Source: Porphyrobacter sp. CACIAM 03H1
GTDB lineage: Bacteria > Pseudomonadota > Alphaproteobacteria > Sphingomonadales > Sphingomonadaceae
DNA: 64,000 nt
Direction of reading: 5' to 3'
Assembly (NCBI RefSeq): GCF_002215495.1
Contig: NZ_CP021378.1
Span: forward strand, 1,293,846-1,357,845
This document shows positions 53,282 to 62,292 of this stretch, piece by piece. Positions within the stretch are counted from its first letter, which is position 1. Each line of letters starts with the position of its first letter. A model generated the notes under the pieces. That model was not told the origin of the DNA. It saw nothing but the letters and a program-made list of their open reading frames with translations, and did not search any database. The position numbers were made by a program, and so were the translations under genes.

Positions 53282-53992
53282 ATGATCGATGCCGAATACG
53301 AGGAACTGGACGACGGCGCCGATGGGCTTGGGGGCGAGCTCGATCTCGCCGACACCGATAGCCTGCCCTGGCTCGAGGCGGACGAGGAGGACGAGACCGC
53401 CGGCGGGATCGACACCGGCCAGATCGTGATGTTCGCGCTCGGCCTGCTGGCGCTGCTCGGTGCTGTGGTCGGCGGGGTATGGTGGGTCTCCAACCGCGCC
53501 GCGGGCGGCGAGGCGGTGGCCGACGGCAGCGTGATCCCTGCGCCCGAAGGTCCGATCAAGGAAAGGCCCGAGGATCCGGGCGGCAAGACCTTCGCGGGCA
53601 CGGGCAATGTCGCGCCGGTGGTGGGCGAGGGCGGATCGCGGCCTGCGGTGGTCGCCGATGCGCCCGTGACCGCGCCGAGCGCCGCGCCCGCGCCTGCGCC
53701 TTCCGGGACCAAGCCTGTCCCGGTGGCCTCTCCCGCGCCCGGACAGGCCCCGGCGACCGGCGGGGTCGGCGTCCAGCTCGCCGCCTACGGCACCCGCGCC
53801 CGCGCCGAGCAGGGCTGGACCGACATCGGCCGCCGCACCGATGCGCTCGCCGGGGTCAAGTACCGCGTGGTCGAGGGCAAGGTCGATATCGGCACGGTCT
53901 ACCGCCTCCAGGCGGTCGCCGCGAACCGCGCCGAGGCCGAGCGCCTGTGCGCTGAACTCAAGGCCGACGGGGTCGATTGCCAGATCAAGTAG
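53282..53992 (+). CDS. SPOR-domain membrane protein
   Basis: A 236-residue bitopic protein: an acidic cytoplasmic N-terminus (1-45), one membrane helix (about 47-70, QIVMFALGLLALLGAVVGGVWW), a long Pro/Ala-rich periplasmic linker (80-160) and a C-terminal SPOR domain (about 162-236, GVGVQLAAYGTRARAEQGW ... RLQAVAANRAEAERLCAEL). SPOR domains bind denuded glycan strands at the division septum. The next gene, nagZ, acts on peptidoglycan fragments. Starts 26 nt after argS. Confidence 0.92.
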   Translation: MIDAEYEELDDGADGLGGELDLADTDSLPWLEADEEDETAGGIDTGQIVMFALGLLALLGAVVGGVWWVSNRAAGGEAVADGSVIPAPEGPIKERPEDPGGKTFAGTGNVAPVVGEGGSRPAVVADAPVTAPSAAPAPAPSGTKPVPVASPAPGQAPATGGVGVQLAAYGTRARAEQGWTDIGRRTDALAGVKYRVVEGKVDIGTVYRLQAVAANRAEAERLCAELKADGVDCQIK

Positions 53993-54125
53993 TCCGCGAG
54001 GGCGTCCCGCAGTCGTTGCGTGGTCGTCGCAATGTGGTTGCGGGGTCGTTGCGGGGGCTTTTCCCCGCTCTTGAGGCCCTCCGGCCCTTGCAGGCGCACC
54101 GCCACGGTGCGAACCTGACGGTCTT

Positions 54126-55148
54126 ATGATTCCGGCGATTTTCGGCATTTCCGGCCCCGTCCTGACCGCGGACGAACGCGCCTTCTTCCGCGAATGCGAC
54201 CCGGCGGGCTACATCCTGTTCGGGCGCAACTGCGTCGACCCGGAGCAGCTGCGCGCTCTGACCGACGACCTCCGGAGCATCCACGGGCGCGACCGGTTGC
54301 TGGTCTCGATCGACCAGGAAGGCGGCCGTGTTGCGCGTCTGCGACCCCCGCTGTGGGCCGGGTATCCGTCGGGCCAAGCCTTTGATGCGCTTTACCAAAT
54401 CGCCCCCGCGAGCGCGATCGAGGCGGCCCGCGCCAATGCCACCGCGATGGCGCTGGAGCTGTCGTATATGGGGATCACGGTCGACTACCACCCCCCGCTC
54501 GACCTGCGCGTGCCGGGCGCCCACGACGTGATCGGCGACCGCGCCTTCGGGGCCGATCCGATGCAGGTCGCAGCCCTGGGCCGCGCCGTTCTCGAAGGCC
54601 TTGCCGCAGGCGGGGTGACGGGCTGCATCAAGCACATGCCCGGCCACGGCCGCACCGATGTCGACACCCACAAGGCGCTCCCCACGGTCACCGCGCCGGC
54701 GGCAGAGCTGGAAGCCGACCTCGCCCCGTTTCGCACGCTCAATCAGGCACTTGTCGGCATGACCGGGCACCTCGTCTTCACCGCATGGGACCCGGAAAAT
54801 CCCGCCACCCTGTCGCAGACCGTGATCCGCGACATCATCCGCGGGTCGATCGGCTTCGACGGCCTGCTGCTGACCGACGACATCGACATGGAGGCGCTCG
54901 GCGGCGCGATCCCCGAACGCGCCGCCCGCGCGCAGGCGGCGGGGTGCGACATCGTGTTGAATTGCTGGGCGAAGATGGACGACATGGCGGGCATCTGCGA
55001 CGTTCTCTCTCCCATGTCCGACGCCACCGCCGCGCGGCTCGACCGGGCGCTCGCCGGCACCCGCATCGCGCCCGCCCTCGCCCCCGAGGCTGCCGAGTTC
55101 CTCGCCAAGCGCGACGCCCTGCTGGCGCTCGCCGGAACCCCGGCATGA
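54126..55148 (+). CDS. nagZ: Beta-N-acetylhexosaminidase (glycoside hydrolase family 3)
   Basis: A 340-residue cytoplasmic GH3 enzyme. ISIDQEGGRVARL-like segment (VSIDQEGGRVARLRPP), KHMPGHGRTDVDTHKALP (the flexible His/Asp loop that acts as acid/base dyad) and LLLTDDIDMEALGG, whose first Asp after the Thr is the nucleophile, define NagZ. It removes GlcNAc from anhydro-muropeptides in cell-wall recycling. The stop overlaps the scpA start by ATGA. Confidence 0.96.
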   Translation: MIPAIFGISGPVLTADERAFFRECDPAGYILFGRNCVDPEQLRALTDDLRSIHGRDRLLVSIDQEGGRVARLRPPLWAGYPSGQAFDALYQIAPASAIEAARANATAMALELSYMGITVDYHPPLDLRVPGAHDVIGDRAFGADPMQVAALGRAVLEGLAAGGVTGCIKHMPGHGRTDVDTHKALPTVTAPAAELEADLAPFRTLNQALVGMTGHLVFTAWDPENPATLSQTVIRDIIRGSIGFDGLLLTDDIDMEALGGAIPERAARAQAAGCDIVLNCWAKMDDMAGICDVLSPMSDATAARLDRALAGTRIAPALAPEAAEFLAKRDALLALAGTPA

Positions 55149-55933
55149 ACGCCCCCGACGCGCCCTTCATGTTCCCGCCCGAGGCCGCCAAGGCCGACGA
55201 GAACGCGCTCTATCTCGAGCTCGGCGCGTGGGAAGGCCCGCTCGACCTGCTGCTCGACCTCGCGCGGCGGCAGAAGGTCGATCTTCGGCAGATTTCGATC
55301 CTCGCCCTGGTCGACCAGTACCTCAACTACATCGAGCGCGCGGGCGCGCTGAAGTTGGAACTGGCCGCCGATTACCTCGTGATGGCGGCCTGGCTCGCCT
55401 ACCTCAAGTCGGCGATGCTGCTCCCCAAGGCGGAGCAGGAGGACCCTTCGCCCGAGGAATTGGCGCTGCGCTTGCAACTGCGCCTGCAACGCCTCGGCGC
55501 GATGCGCGAGGCGGCGGCGCGGCTGATGGGGCGCGACCGGATCGGGCGCGACGTGTTCCTGCGGGGCGCGCCCGAAGGGCTGCGCACAGACCGCAAGACC
55601 GTGTGGCGGTCGGACCTCTTCACGCTGATCCAGGCCTATGGGCAGGTCAAGGCGCGCACCGCACCGCGCATCTACCACGTCGCCAATCGCCCGGTGATGA
55701 CGCTCGATTCAGCGCTCGAGCGGGTCTCGGCGATGCTCGGCGTGACGCTCGAATGGATGGAGATCAGGGATTTCCTCCCGCCCCACGCCTCGCCGGAACT
55801 GCGGCGCTCGGCGCTCGCCTCGAGCTTCGTGGCCGCGCTGGAACTTGCCAAACGCGGGCGGGCGGAGCTTGATCAGGAGGGCGCCTTCGCCCCCTTGCGC
55901 ATCCGCCGCCTCAAGGATGCCGCGGCTTCATGA
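55145..55933 (+). CDS. scpA: Segregation and condensation protein A
   Basis: A 262-residue kleisin. The N-terminal LELGAWEGPLDLLLDLARRQKVDLRQISILALVDQYL block binds the SMC neck, and the C-terminal winged helix (EWMEIRDFLPPHASPELRRSALASSFVAALELAKRGRAELDQEG) binds the SMC head. It works with SMC and ScpB in chromosome segregation. The ATG overlaps the nagZ stop and the TGA overlaps the scpB start, so nagZ-scpA-scpB are translationally coupled. Confidence 0.95.
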   Translation: MNAPDAPFMFPPEAAKADENALYLELGAWEGPLDLLLDLARRQKVDLRQISILALVDQYLNYIERAGALKLELAADYLVMAAWLAYLKSAMLLPKAEQEDPSPEELALRLQLRLQRLGAMREAAARLMGRDRIGRDVFLRGAPEGLRTDRKTVWRSDLFTLIQAYGQVKARTAPRIYHVANRPVMTLDSALERVSAMLGVTLEWMEIRDFLPPHASPELRRSALASSFVAALELAKRGRAELDQEGAFAPLRIRRLKDAAAS

Positions 55934-56553
55934 GCGAGGAACCCGGCACCCTCGAACGCGCGGTCGAGGCGACCCTGTTCGCCGCCGAGGCGCCCCTCAC
56001 CATCGAGGCGCTCGCGGCGCATCTCGGCGGTCTTGCGACCGGCGAGGTGCGCGAGGCGCTGGCGCTGCTGGAGACCCGCTACCGCGCGCGCGGCATCCAT
56101 CTCGTCGAGCGGGGCGGGCGCTGGCACTTCGAAACCGCGCCCGATCTTGCCCACCTGCTGCGCCGCGAGAAGGAGCAGGTGCGCCGGCTGAGTCGCGCGG
56201 CCACCGAGGTGCTGGCGATCATCGCCTATCACGAGCCTGTCAGCCGCGCGGAGATCGAATCGATCCGCGGCGTGCAGACCAGCGCGGGTACTTTGGACGT
56301 GCTGATGGAGGCGGGCTGGATCCGGCCCGCAGGCCGCCGCGAGGTACCGGGGCGACCGGTGATCTACGCGACAACGCCCGAATTTCTCGACCATTTCGGC
56401 CTCGCCAGCCGCCGCGACCTGCCCGGGATCGACGAGCTGCGCGCCGCGGGCCTGCTCGATCCGGTCGACGAGGCGATGGAAGCCGCGATGCGCTTCGAGC
56501 CCGACGAGGCGGACGAAAGCGCCGCCGGCGACGACGAGAATCTGGCGGACTGA
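55930..56553 (+). CDS. scpB: Segregation and condensation protein B
   Basis: A 207-residue protein with two winged-helix domains (LERAVEATLFAAEAPLTIEALAAHLG, then LSRAATEVLAIIAYHEPVSRAEIESIRGVQTSAGTLDVLMEAGWI and VIYATTPEFLDHFGLASRRDLPG). It dimerises and binds ScpA in the SMC complex. The last 25 residues are acidic and low-complexity. ATGA overlap with scpA. Confidence 0.95.
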   Translation: MSEEPGTLERAVEATLFAAEAPLTIEALAAHLGGLATGEVREALALLETRYRARGIHLVERGGRWHFETAPDLAHLLRREKEQVRRLSRAATEVLAIIAYHEPVSRAEIESIRGVQTSAGTLDVLMEAGWIRPAGRREVPGRPVIYATTPEFLDHFGLASRRDLPGIDELRAAGLLDPVDEAMEAAMRFEPDEADESAAGDDENLAD

Positions 56554-56662
56554 CTCGCAATTCGCGCAAGGCTGACCTAAATGGGCATCCATTGACCGCC
56601 GGGCGTGCGCCCCGGCTTTGCGGCACCCCCCCACGCCCCGCCGCGGTTCAGGAGTTGAGACA

Positions 56663-56902
56663 ATGGGTATTGGTTCGCTGTGGCACTGGCTGATCGTTCT
56701 CGCGATCGTGCTGATCCTGTTCGGACGCGGCCGCATTTCCGAGATGATGGGCGATTTCGGCAAGGGCATCTCGAGCTTCAAGAAGGGGCTCAACGAGACC
56801 GAGGAAACCGCCGCCAAGGCCGCCCGGATCGAACCGCCCGCCGCGCCTGTCGAAACCGCCGCTCCGGCCCCGGCCGAGAAGACCGACAGCACCGGCGCGT
56901 GA
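56663..56902 (+). CDS. tatA: Sec-independent translocase subunit TatA
   Basis: A 79-residue protein. One membrane helix ([16 protein letters not shown]), the hinge [17 protein letters not shown] and the amphipathic helix [12 protein letters not shown] are the TatA pattern; the acidic Ala/Pro/Glu tail is variable. It oligomerises to let folded twin-arginine substrates cross the membrane. The start is the ATG at 56663, with AGGAG upstream. Confidence 0.95.
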   Translation: MGIGSLWHWLIVLAIVLILFGRGRISEMMGDFGKGISSFKKGLNETEETAAKAARIEPPAAPVETAAPAPAEKTDSTGA

Positions 56903-56941
56903 TCGCCCGCCCCTGATCGCGGCGACCGGGACGCACCATCC

Positions 56942-57340
56942 ATGTTCGACATCGGCGCCGGAGAGCTGCTGGTCATCCTGATCGTCGCGGTGGTGGTGAT
57001 CGGGCCCAAGGACCTGCCCTTGGCGATGCGCACCGCGGGCCGCTGGATCGGCAAGGTGCGGCGTGTCTCGGCCCATTTCCGCTCCGGGATCGACGCGATG
57101 GTGCGCGAGGCCGAACTCGAGGAAATGGAAAAGAAGTGGAAGGCGCAGAACGAGGAGATCATGCGCCGCTCCGCCGCCCTGACCGAAGCCGAGGCCGGTG
57201 CGCCGGTGATGACGGGACCGCCGCCTGCCGAACCCGCGCCGCCGCCGGCGCAGCCCGAACCCGTTGTCGCGCCGGAAGCCGTGACCGATCCGGCTCCCGC
57301 TCCGGCACAGGCCCCGGCCAAGGGCGCTGCCGATGTTTGA
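56942..57340 (+). CDS. tatB: Sec-independent translocase subunit TatB
   Basis: A 132-residue protein. MFDIGAGELLVILIVAVVVIGPKDLPLAMRT is the diagnostic TatB start with Glu8, the GP hinge and a longer amphipathic/coiled helix (RTAGRWIGKVRRVSAHFRSGIDAMVREAELEEMEKKW). The tail is Pro/Ala-rich. It binds TatC and substrate signal peptides. Overlaps tatC by 8 nt. Confidence 0.95.
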   Translation: MFDIGAGELLVILIVAVVVIGPKDLPLAMRTAGRWIGKVRRVSAHFRSGIDAMVREAELEEMEKKWKAQNEEIMRRSAALTEAEAGAPVMTGPPPAEPAPPPAQPEPVVAPEAVTDPAPAPAQAPAKGAADV

Positions 57341-58148
57341 GATCAAGGACCTCGACGAGACCCGCGCGCCGCTGCTCGACCACCTGATTGAGCTGCGCAC
57401 CCGCATCATCCGCGCCCTGCTGGCGCTGGGGGTGGGCTTTGCGGTGTGCCTCTATTTCGCCGACGAGATTCTCGGCATTCTGGTCCAGCCACTCAAGGAT
57501 GCCTTTCCCGACGGGCAGGGCCAGCTGATCTTCACCAAGCTGCCGGAAGTGTTCTTCGTCGAGCTCAAGGTTGCGCTGTTCGCGGGCTTCATGGTGAGCT
57601 TCCCGGTGATCGCCAACCAGCTCTGGGCCTTCGTCGCGCCGGGGCTCTATGCCCGCGAGAAGAAGGCTTTCCTGCCGTTCCTCTTCGCCACGCCCGTGCT
57701 GTTCGGCGCGGGGGCGGCGCTGGCCTATTTCGTGGTCATGCCGGTGGCCTTCACCTTCTTCCTCAATTTCGGCGGCATCACCGGCGGAATGCGGGTCGAG
57801 GCGCTGCCGAGCGCGGGGGACTATCTCAACCTCGTGATGCAGTTCATCCTCGCCTTCGGGCTCACCTTCCTGCTGCCGGTGCTGCTGCTGCTGCTCCACC
57901 GGGCGGGGATCGTCACACGCGGGCAGATGGTGGCGGCGCGGCGCTACGTGATCGTGGGCATCTTCGTGATCGCCGCGGTGGTGACCCCGCCCGATCCGGG
58001 CTCGCAGCTGGTGCTGGCGATCCCGCTGTGGCTGCTGTTCGAAGCCTCGCTGGTGCTGATGCGCCTCCAGGAGAAGGCGGTCGCCGCCGACAAGGCCGCG
58101 CGCGAGGCGGAGGCGGCGGAAGCGGCGGAGGCTGCCGCGGCGGAGTAG
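57333..58148 (+). CDS. tatC: Sec-independent translocase subunit TatC
   Basis: A 271-residue six-helix membrane protein. The conserved cytoplasmic N-terminus (LLDHLIELRTRIIRALLALG), FTKLPEVFFVELKVALFAGFMVSFPV, the P-[GL]-Y-x-REKK loop (APGLYAREKKAFLPF) and FGLTFLLPVLLLLLHRAGIV are family hallmarks. It recognises the twin-arginine signal. The C-terminal 20 residues are Ala/Glu-rich. Ends 12 nt before the convergent amidohydrolase. Confidence 0.96.
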   Translation: MFEIKDLDETRAPLLDHLIELRTRIIRALLALGVGFAVCLYFADEILGILVQPLKDAFPDGQGQLIFTKLPEVFFVELKVALFAGFMVSFPVIANQLWAFVAPGLYAREKKAFLPFLFATPVLFGAGAALAYFVVMPVAFTFFLNFGGITGGMRVEALPSAGDYLNLVMQFILAFGLTFLLPVLLLLLHRAGIVTRGQMVAARRYVIVGIFVIAAVVTPPDPGSQLVLAIPLWLLFEASLVLMRLQEKAVAADKAAREAEAAEAAEAAAAE

Positions 58149-58151
58149 CCG

Positions 58152-58173
58152 GCGGGGCGGTTATTCGCCCCGC
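58152..58173. terminator. Short hairpin at the tatC/amidohydrolase junction
   Basis: GCGGGGCG (58152-58159) pairs with CGCCCCGC (58166-58173) over a 6-nt loop that contains the amidohydrolase stop codon. No T run, so termination is uncertain. Confidence 0.4.
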
Positions 58174-59813
58174 ACCTTCACCCCGCCGATCCACACCTGG
58201 AGGATCTTCGTTTCGCGCAGCGCCTCGGGCGAGGCGAACAGCGGGTCGCGATCGACGAGGATGAAGTCCGCGCGCTCGCCCGGTAGCAGCCGCCCGAAGC
58301 GTCCCTCGGCAAAGCCCGCATAGGCGGCATCGGCGGTGAAACCCGCGAGCGCCTGTTCGCGGCTCACGGCCTCCTGCGGGAACCAGCCGCCGAAGGGCTC
58401 GCCCTTTGCGTCGGTGCGGCTGATCGCGGCGGCCATGCCGGCCCAGGGGTCGGCGGGCTCCACCGGCGCGTCCGACCCGAAGGCGAGCCTCCCGCCGACC
58501 TTGATCACGCTGCGCCACGGATAGGCCCCGGCCAGCCGGTCCGGCCCCAGCCGCGCCTCGGCCATCAGCCGGTCGGAGGTCTGGTGGAGCGGCTGCATCG
58601 AGGCGATCACCCCGTGCTGCCCGAGCCGCGCGATGTCCACCGGATCGACGATCTGCGCATGCTCGATCCGCCAACGCCGGTCGCCCTTGTAGCTTTCCGA
58701 AAGCTCCTCGATCGCGGCGAGCACCTCGGCATTGGCGGCATCGCCGATGGCGTGGACGGCGGTCTGGAAGTTGTCCATCGCCGCGCGGCTCATCAGGTTC
58801 CGGAGCTGCGAGGGCGAGAGCAACGGCAGCCCGCGGGTGCCGTGATCGTCGGCATAGGGCGCCTTGAGGCTCGCCCCGCGCGACCCCAGTGCGCCATCGA
58901 GAAACAGCTTGATCCCGCCCATCCGCAGACGGTCGTCATAGAGCCAGCCGGTCGGTTCGGGCCCCGCCATCAGTTCCAGCGTCTCGACGGAGTCGGCATA
59001 GGACATGATGCGTACCTGCAAGCGCCCCTGGTCCCCTGCGCGACGGAAAGCGGTCCAGTCGGCGGGCTTGGTGCCCATGTCGGCGACGGCGGTCACGCCC
59101 TTGGCCAGCAGCACGTCCTGCGCCTTGGCGAGCGCGAGGTCGCGGTCTTCCGGGCGCGGCGCCGGGACGACCTTGGCGACCAGTTGGATCGCGTTGTCGA
59201 CGAACACGCCCGCGGGGTTGCCCTTCGCGTCGCGGATAATCTTGCCGCCGGCCGGATCGGGGGTCTTGGCAGTGATTCCGGCGGTCTGGATCGCCAGCGT
59301 GTTTCCCCACTGCGCGTGGTTGTCGGCGCGCTCGAGCCACACCGGGCGGTCGGAGACCACCGCATCGAGCTCGGCGGCGGTGGGGAAGCGGCCGAGCCCC
59401 CACTTCTCCTGGTTCCAGCCGCGCCCGATGATCCAGGGGCGACCGGGGTTCTCCTCGGCGAAGGTCTTGATCTTCGCCAGCGCATCCTCGAGCGAGGTGG
59501 TGCCGGACAGGTCCAGCGTCAGCGCGGCAAAGCCCATGTCCATGACGTGGACGTGCGCGTCGATCATGCCGGGCAGCATCACGCGGCCCTCGCCATCGAG
59601 GCGGTAATCGACCTGCGGGCGCTTGTCGCCGCGTCCGAGGACGGCGGTGACCTTGCCCTCGTCGTCGAACACCAGCCCGTTGAAGCGCCTGACCTTGCCC
59701 TCGGCGTCGATCGTCACCCCGTCGACATTGTCGATCAGCGTGTCCGACAGCGCGGGCGCGGCGAGGGCGAGGGCGGAGACGGCGGCAAGCGAGCGGGCAA
59801 GCGTCAGCAGCAT
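58161..59813 (-). CDS. Exported amidohydrolase (YtcJ-like, amidohydrolase family 3)
   Basis: A 550-residue protein with AAGGAA before the ATG and a signal peptide (ARSLAAVSALALAAPALS). The metal motif MIDAHVHVMD, the RHGL-like HAIGDAANAEVL and EHAQIVDPVDI segments and LAFGSDAPVEPADPW, with the catalytic Asp, match YtcJ/exoenzyme-regulatory-type amidohydrolases. RPWIIGRGWNQEKWG and the C-terminal ADFILVDRDPLF are also typical. It probably hydrolyses an amide or ester in the periplasm; the substrate is unknown. Convergent with tatC and divergent from the threonine dehydratase gene. Confidence 0.92.
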   Translation of the reverse strand: MLLTLARSLAAVSALALAAPALSDTLIDNVDGVTIDAEGKVRRFNGLVFDDEGKVTAVLGRGDKRPQVDYRLDGEGRVMLPGMIDAHVHVMDMGFAALTLDLSGTTSLEDALAKIKTFAEENPGRPWIIGRGWNQEKWGLGRFPTAAELDAVVSDRPVWLERADNHAQWGNTLAIQTAGITAKTPDPAGGKIIRDAKGNPAGVFVDNAIQLVAKVVPAPRPEDRDLALAKAQDVLLAKGVTAVADMGTKPADWTAFRRAGDQGRLQVRIMSYADSVETLELMAGPEPTGWLYDDRLRMGGIKLFLDGALGSRGASLKAPYADDHGTRGLPLLSPSQLRNLMSRAAMDNFQTAVHAIGDAANAEVLAAIEELSESYKGDRRWRIEHAQIVDPVDIARLGQHGVIASMQPLHQTSDRLMAEARLGPDRLAGAYPWRSVIKVGGRLAFGSDAPVEPADPWAGMAAAISRTDAKGEPFGGWFPQEAVSREQALAGFTADAAYAGFAEGRFGRLLPGERADFILVDRDPLFASPEALRETKILQVWIGGVKVRGE

Positions 59814-59966
59814 GGCATTCCTTGGGTATCGGCCGGAAGGGCAGGCGGCGTGTGCTATCGCCTTCGTGCCCGCTTGCCAACTTTCACCCGCACAGGAATT
59901 CCTTTTGCGCCCCGGGCGTGTCGCCGATTGCCCTTGCGGCTCCAAGCCTCTAATCGCCTCGGCACC

Positions 59967-61229
59967 ATGTCGACACAGCTTGCCGCATCGAACCCCAAGG
60001 GCGCCGCCGCCACTCCGGCCGACCTGACCCTCGACGACGTCCGCGCCGCCGCAGCCCGCATCGCGGGCGCGGTCGTGGAAACGCCGATGATGCACTCGAT
60101 CACCCTCTCGGAGATCACCGGGGCGGATATCTGGCTGAAGTTCGAGAACCTCCAGTTCACCGCCGCCTACAAGGAGCGCGGCGCCCTGAACGCGCTGCTG
60201 CTGCTCACCGAGGAACAGCGCGCGCGCGGCGTGATCGCAGCCTCGGCGGGGAACCATTCGCAGGGCCTTTCCTATCACGGCACCCGGCTGGGCGTGCCCG
60301 TCACTATCGTCATGCCGCGCACCACGCCGACGGTGAAGGTGATGCAGACCGAGAGCGTCGGCGGCAAGGTGGTGCTGGAGGGCGAGACCTTCGACGAGGC
60401 CTATGCCCATGCAAGGAAGCTCGAAGGCGAGCTGGGGCTGACCTTCGTCCATCCGTTCGACGATCCCCACGTTGCGGCCGGCGCGGGCACGGTGGCGCTC
60501 GAGATGCTGGCCGTGAAGCCCGATCTGGATTGCATCGTCACGCCGATCGGCGGCGGCGGGCTGATCTCGGGCATGGCGACCGTCGCCAAGGCGCTGAACC
60601 CCAAGATCGAGGTGGTGGGCGTGCAGGCGGGCCTGTTCCCGTCCATGTTCGATCGCATCAAGGGCGCGAACCTGCCCTGCGGCGGCGACACGCTGGCCGA
60701 GGGCATTGCCGTCAAGCAGCCGGGCGACTTCACTTCGAAGGTGATCGCCGAGCGGGTGGACGACATCCTGCTGGTCGACGAACCGGCGCTGGAAAAGGCG
60801 GTCGCGCTGCTGCTCCAGATCGAGAAGACCGTGGTCGAGGGCGCGGGCGCGGCAGGGCTGGCGGCGGTGCTGCGCAATCCGGCGCGCTTTGCCGGCAAGT
60901 CCATCGGCCTCGCCCTGTGCGGCGGGAACATCGACACGCGCCTGCTGGCAAACGTCCTGCTGCGCGATCTTGCCCGCCAGGGCCGCCTCGCGCGCCTCAG
61001 GATCACCCTGCAGGACCGCCCCGGCGCGCTGTTCCGGGTGATGCGGCTGTTCGACGAGCACAACGTCAACATCATCGAGATCTATCACCAGCGCATCTTC
61101 ACCACGCTGCCGGCCAAAGGCCTTATCACCGACATCGAATGCGAGGCGCGCGATGCCGAGCAGGTCGACCGGCTGGTCGAGGGCCTGCGCGCCAACGGCT
61201 ACACGGTGCAGCTGGTCGAACTCGGCTGA
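59967..61229 (+). CDS. ilvA: Threonine dehydratase, PLP-dependent, with C-terminal ACT domain
   Basis: A 420-residue enzyme converting L-threonine to 2-oxobutyrate and ammonia. The PLP lysine is Lys69 in QFTAAYKERGA; SAGNHSQG, PIGGGGLISG and LCGGNID bind cofactor and substrate. The last 90 residues (ARLRITLQDRPGALFRVMRLFDEHNVNIIEIYHQRIF ... TDIECEARDAEQVDRLVEGLRANGY) are a single ACT-like domain, the short TdcB/IlvA form rather than the two-ACT E. coli IlvA. It may serve isoleucine biosynthesis or threonine catabolism. The ATG at 59967 has a weak SD. Confidence 0.9.
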   Translation: MSTQLAASNPKGAAATPADLTLDDVRAAAARIAGAVVETPMMHSITLSEITGADIWLKFENLQFTAAYKERGALNALLLLTEEQRARGVIAASAGNHSQGLSYHGTRLGVPVTIVMPRTTPTVKVMQTESVGGKVVLEGETFDEAYAHARKLEGELGLTFVHPFDDPHVAAGAGTVALEMLAVKPDLDCIVTPIGGGGLISGMATVAKALNPKIEVVGVQAGLFPSMFDRIKGANLPCGGDTLAEGIAVKQPGDFTSKVIAERVDDILLVDEPALEKAVALLLQIEKTVVEGAGAAGLAAVLRNPARFAGKSIGLALCGGNIDTRLLANVLLRDLARQGRLARLRITLQDRPGALFRVMRLFDEHNVNIIEIYHQRIFTTLPAKGLITDIECEARDAEQVDRLVEGLRANGYTVQLVELG

Positions 61230-61449
61230 CGCCCTCGGGAAATCACTGATCGCAGGTCGGGCCCTGTCCCGAATTGCACCGCTCCGGCTGCGTTTTGCGG
61301 CCGGGCGCCCGACGTTCTGCGCGAAATTCGCGAAAATTCGTGGTTAAGGGACTTTTACCGGGGCGAGGGTGCGGGCATAAGATTTCCTTAACGAATTCGA
61401 TCCGCGATTCATCCGATCTTTCCGGCGCACAAAGGACGCAGCCCCACCC

Positions 61450-62292
61450 GTGACGGCACCGATCCGCTTCCCCCGGTTCTTCGTGACCAGCCCCGCGCCG
61501 TGCCCCTATCTGCCGGGCCGCAGCGAGCGTAAGGTGTTCACCGAATTAAAGGGCCCGCACGCGGACCAGCTCAACGAGGCGCTCGGGCGCATCGGCTTTC
61601 GCCGCAGCCAGACGGTGGCTTACCGCCCGTCCTGCCTCGATTGCCAAGCCTGCGTCTCGGTGCGGGTGGTGGCGGGCAAGTTCCGCCCCTCGGCCACGCA
61701 GAAGCGCGATCTCAAGCGCAACGCCGACCTGATCGTCACCGAATGCCGCCCCTGGGCGACCGACGAACAGTTCGCCCTGCTCGCGCGCTATCTCGGCCAG
61801 CGTCACCCCGATGGCGGAATGTCGGCGATGGACGAGATGGACTACGCCGACATGATCGAGCACACGCCGGTCAATACTGTCGTCACCGAGTACCGCGAGC
61901 CCGGTCCGAACGGCAAGCCAGGCCGCCTGATCGGCGCCTGCCTGACCGACCGGCAGGGTGACGGCTTGTCGATGATCTACTCCTTTTACGAGCCGGATCA
62001 CCCGACCCGCGCGGGGCTGGGCAACTTTATTATCCTCGATCATATCCGCCGCGCCGCAGCCGAGGCATTGCCTTACGTCTATCTGGGATACTGGGTCGAA
62101 GGCAGTCCGCGCATGCAGTACAAGGTCCGTTATCGTCCGCTGGAGCGGCTGACGCGCGAGGGCTGGCAGCTGATGGACCCGCGCGACCAGCACCGGCTGA
62201 TCGCGGCGGCGACCGCCCCCCGGCAGCCGCAGGACGAAGGCTCGGGCGTGCGGGGCAAGGATGGCCAGCCTGTCAAGTTTCCGGCCACCTGA
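61450..62292 (+). CDS. bpt: Arginyl/leucyl-tRNA:protein transferase (Bpt, N-end rule)
   Basis: A 280-residue aminoacyltransferase starting at a GTG. The N-terminal domain has [11 protein letters not shown] and the [12 protein letters not shown] cysteine cluster; the C-terminal GNAT-like domain has [64 protein letters not shown]. Bpt/Ate enzymes transfer Leu or Arg to N-terminal acidic residues to mark proteins for ClpAPS; which amino acid is used cannot be read from the sequence. The 220-nt gap upstream (61230-61449) holds only AT-rich promoter-like DNA and a small CGCGAA-A-TTCGCG dyad. Overlaps the next gene by 32 nt. Confidence 0.93.
   Translation: MTAPIRFPRFFVTSPAPCPYLPGRSERKVFTELKGPHADQLNEALGRIGFRRSQTVAYRPSCLDCQACVSVRVVAGKFRPSATQKRDLKRNADLIVTECRPWATDEQFALLARYLGQRHPDGGMSAMDEMDYADMIEHTPVNTVVTEYREPGPNGKPGRLIGACLTDRQGDGLSMIYSFYEPDHPTRAGLGNFIILDHIRRAAAEALPYVYLGYWVEGSPRMQYKVRYRPLERLTREGWQLMDPRDQHRLIAAATAPRQPQDEGSGVRGKDGQPVKFPAT

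Noticed and set aside
59814..59966. Riboswitch or attenuator before the threonine dehydratase gene
   Set aside because: The 153-nt divergent gap shows no leader peptide with Ile/Thr codons, no T-box core and no terminator hairpin.
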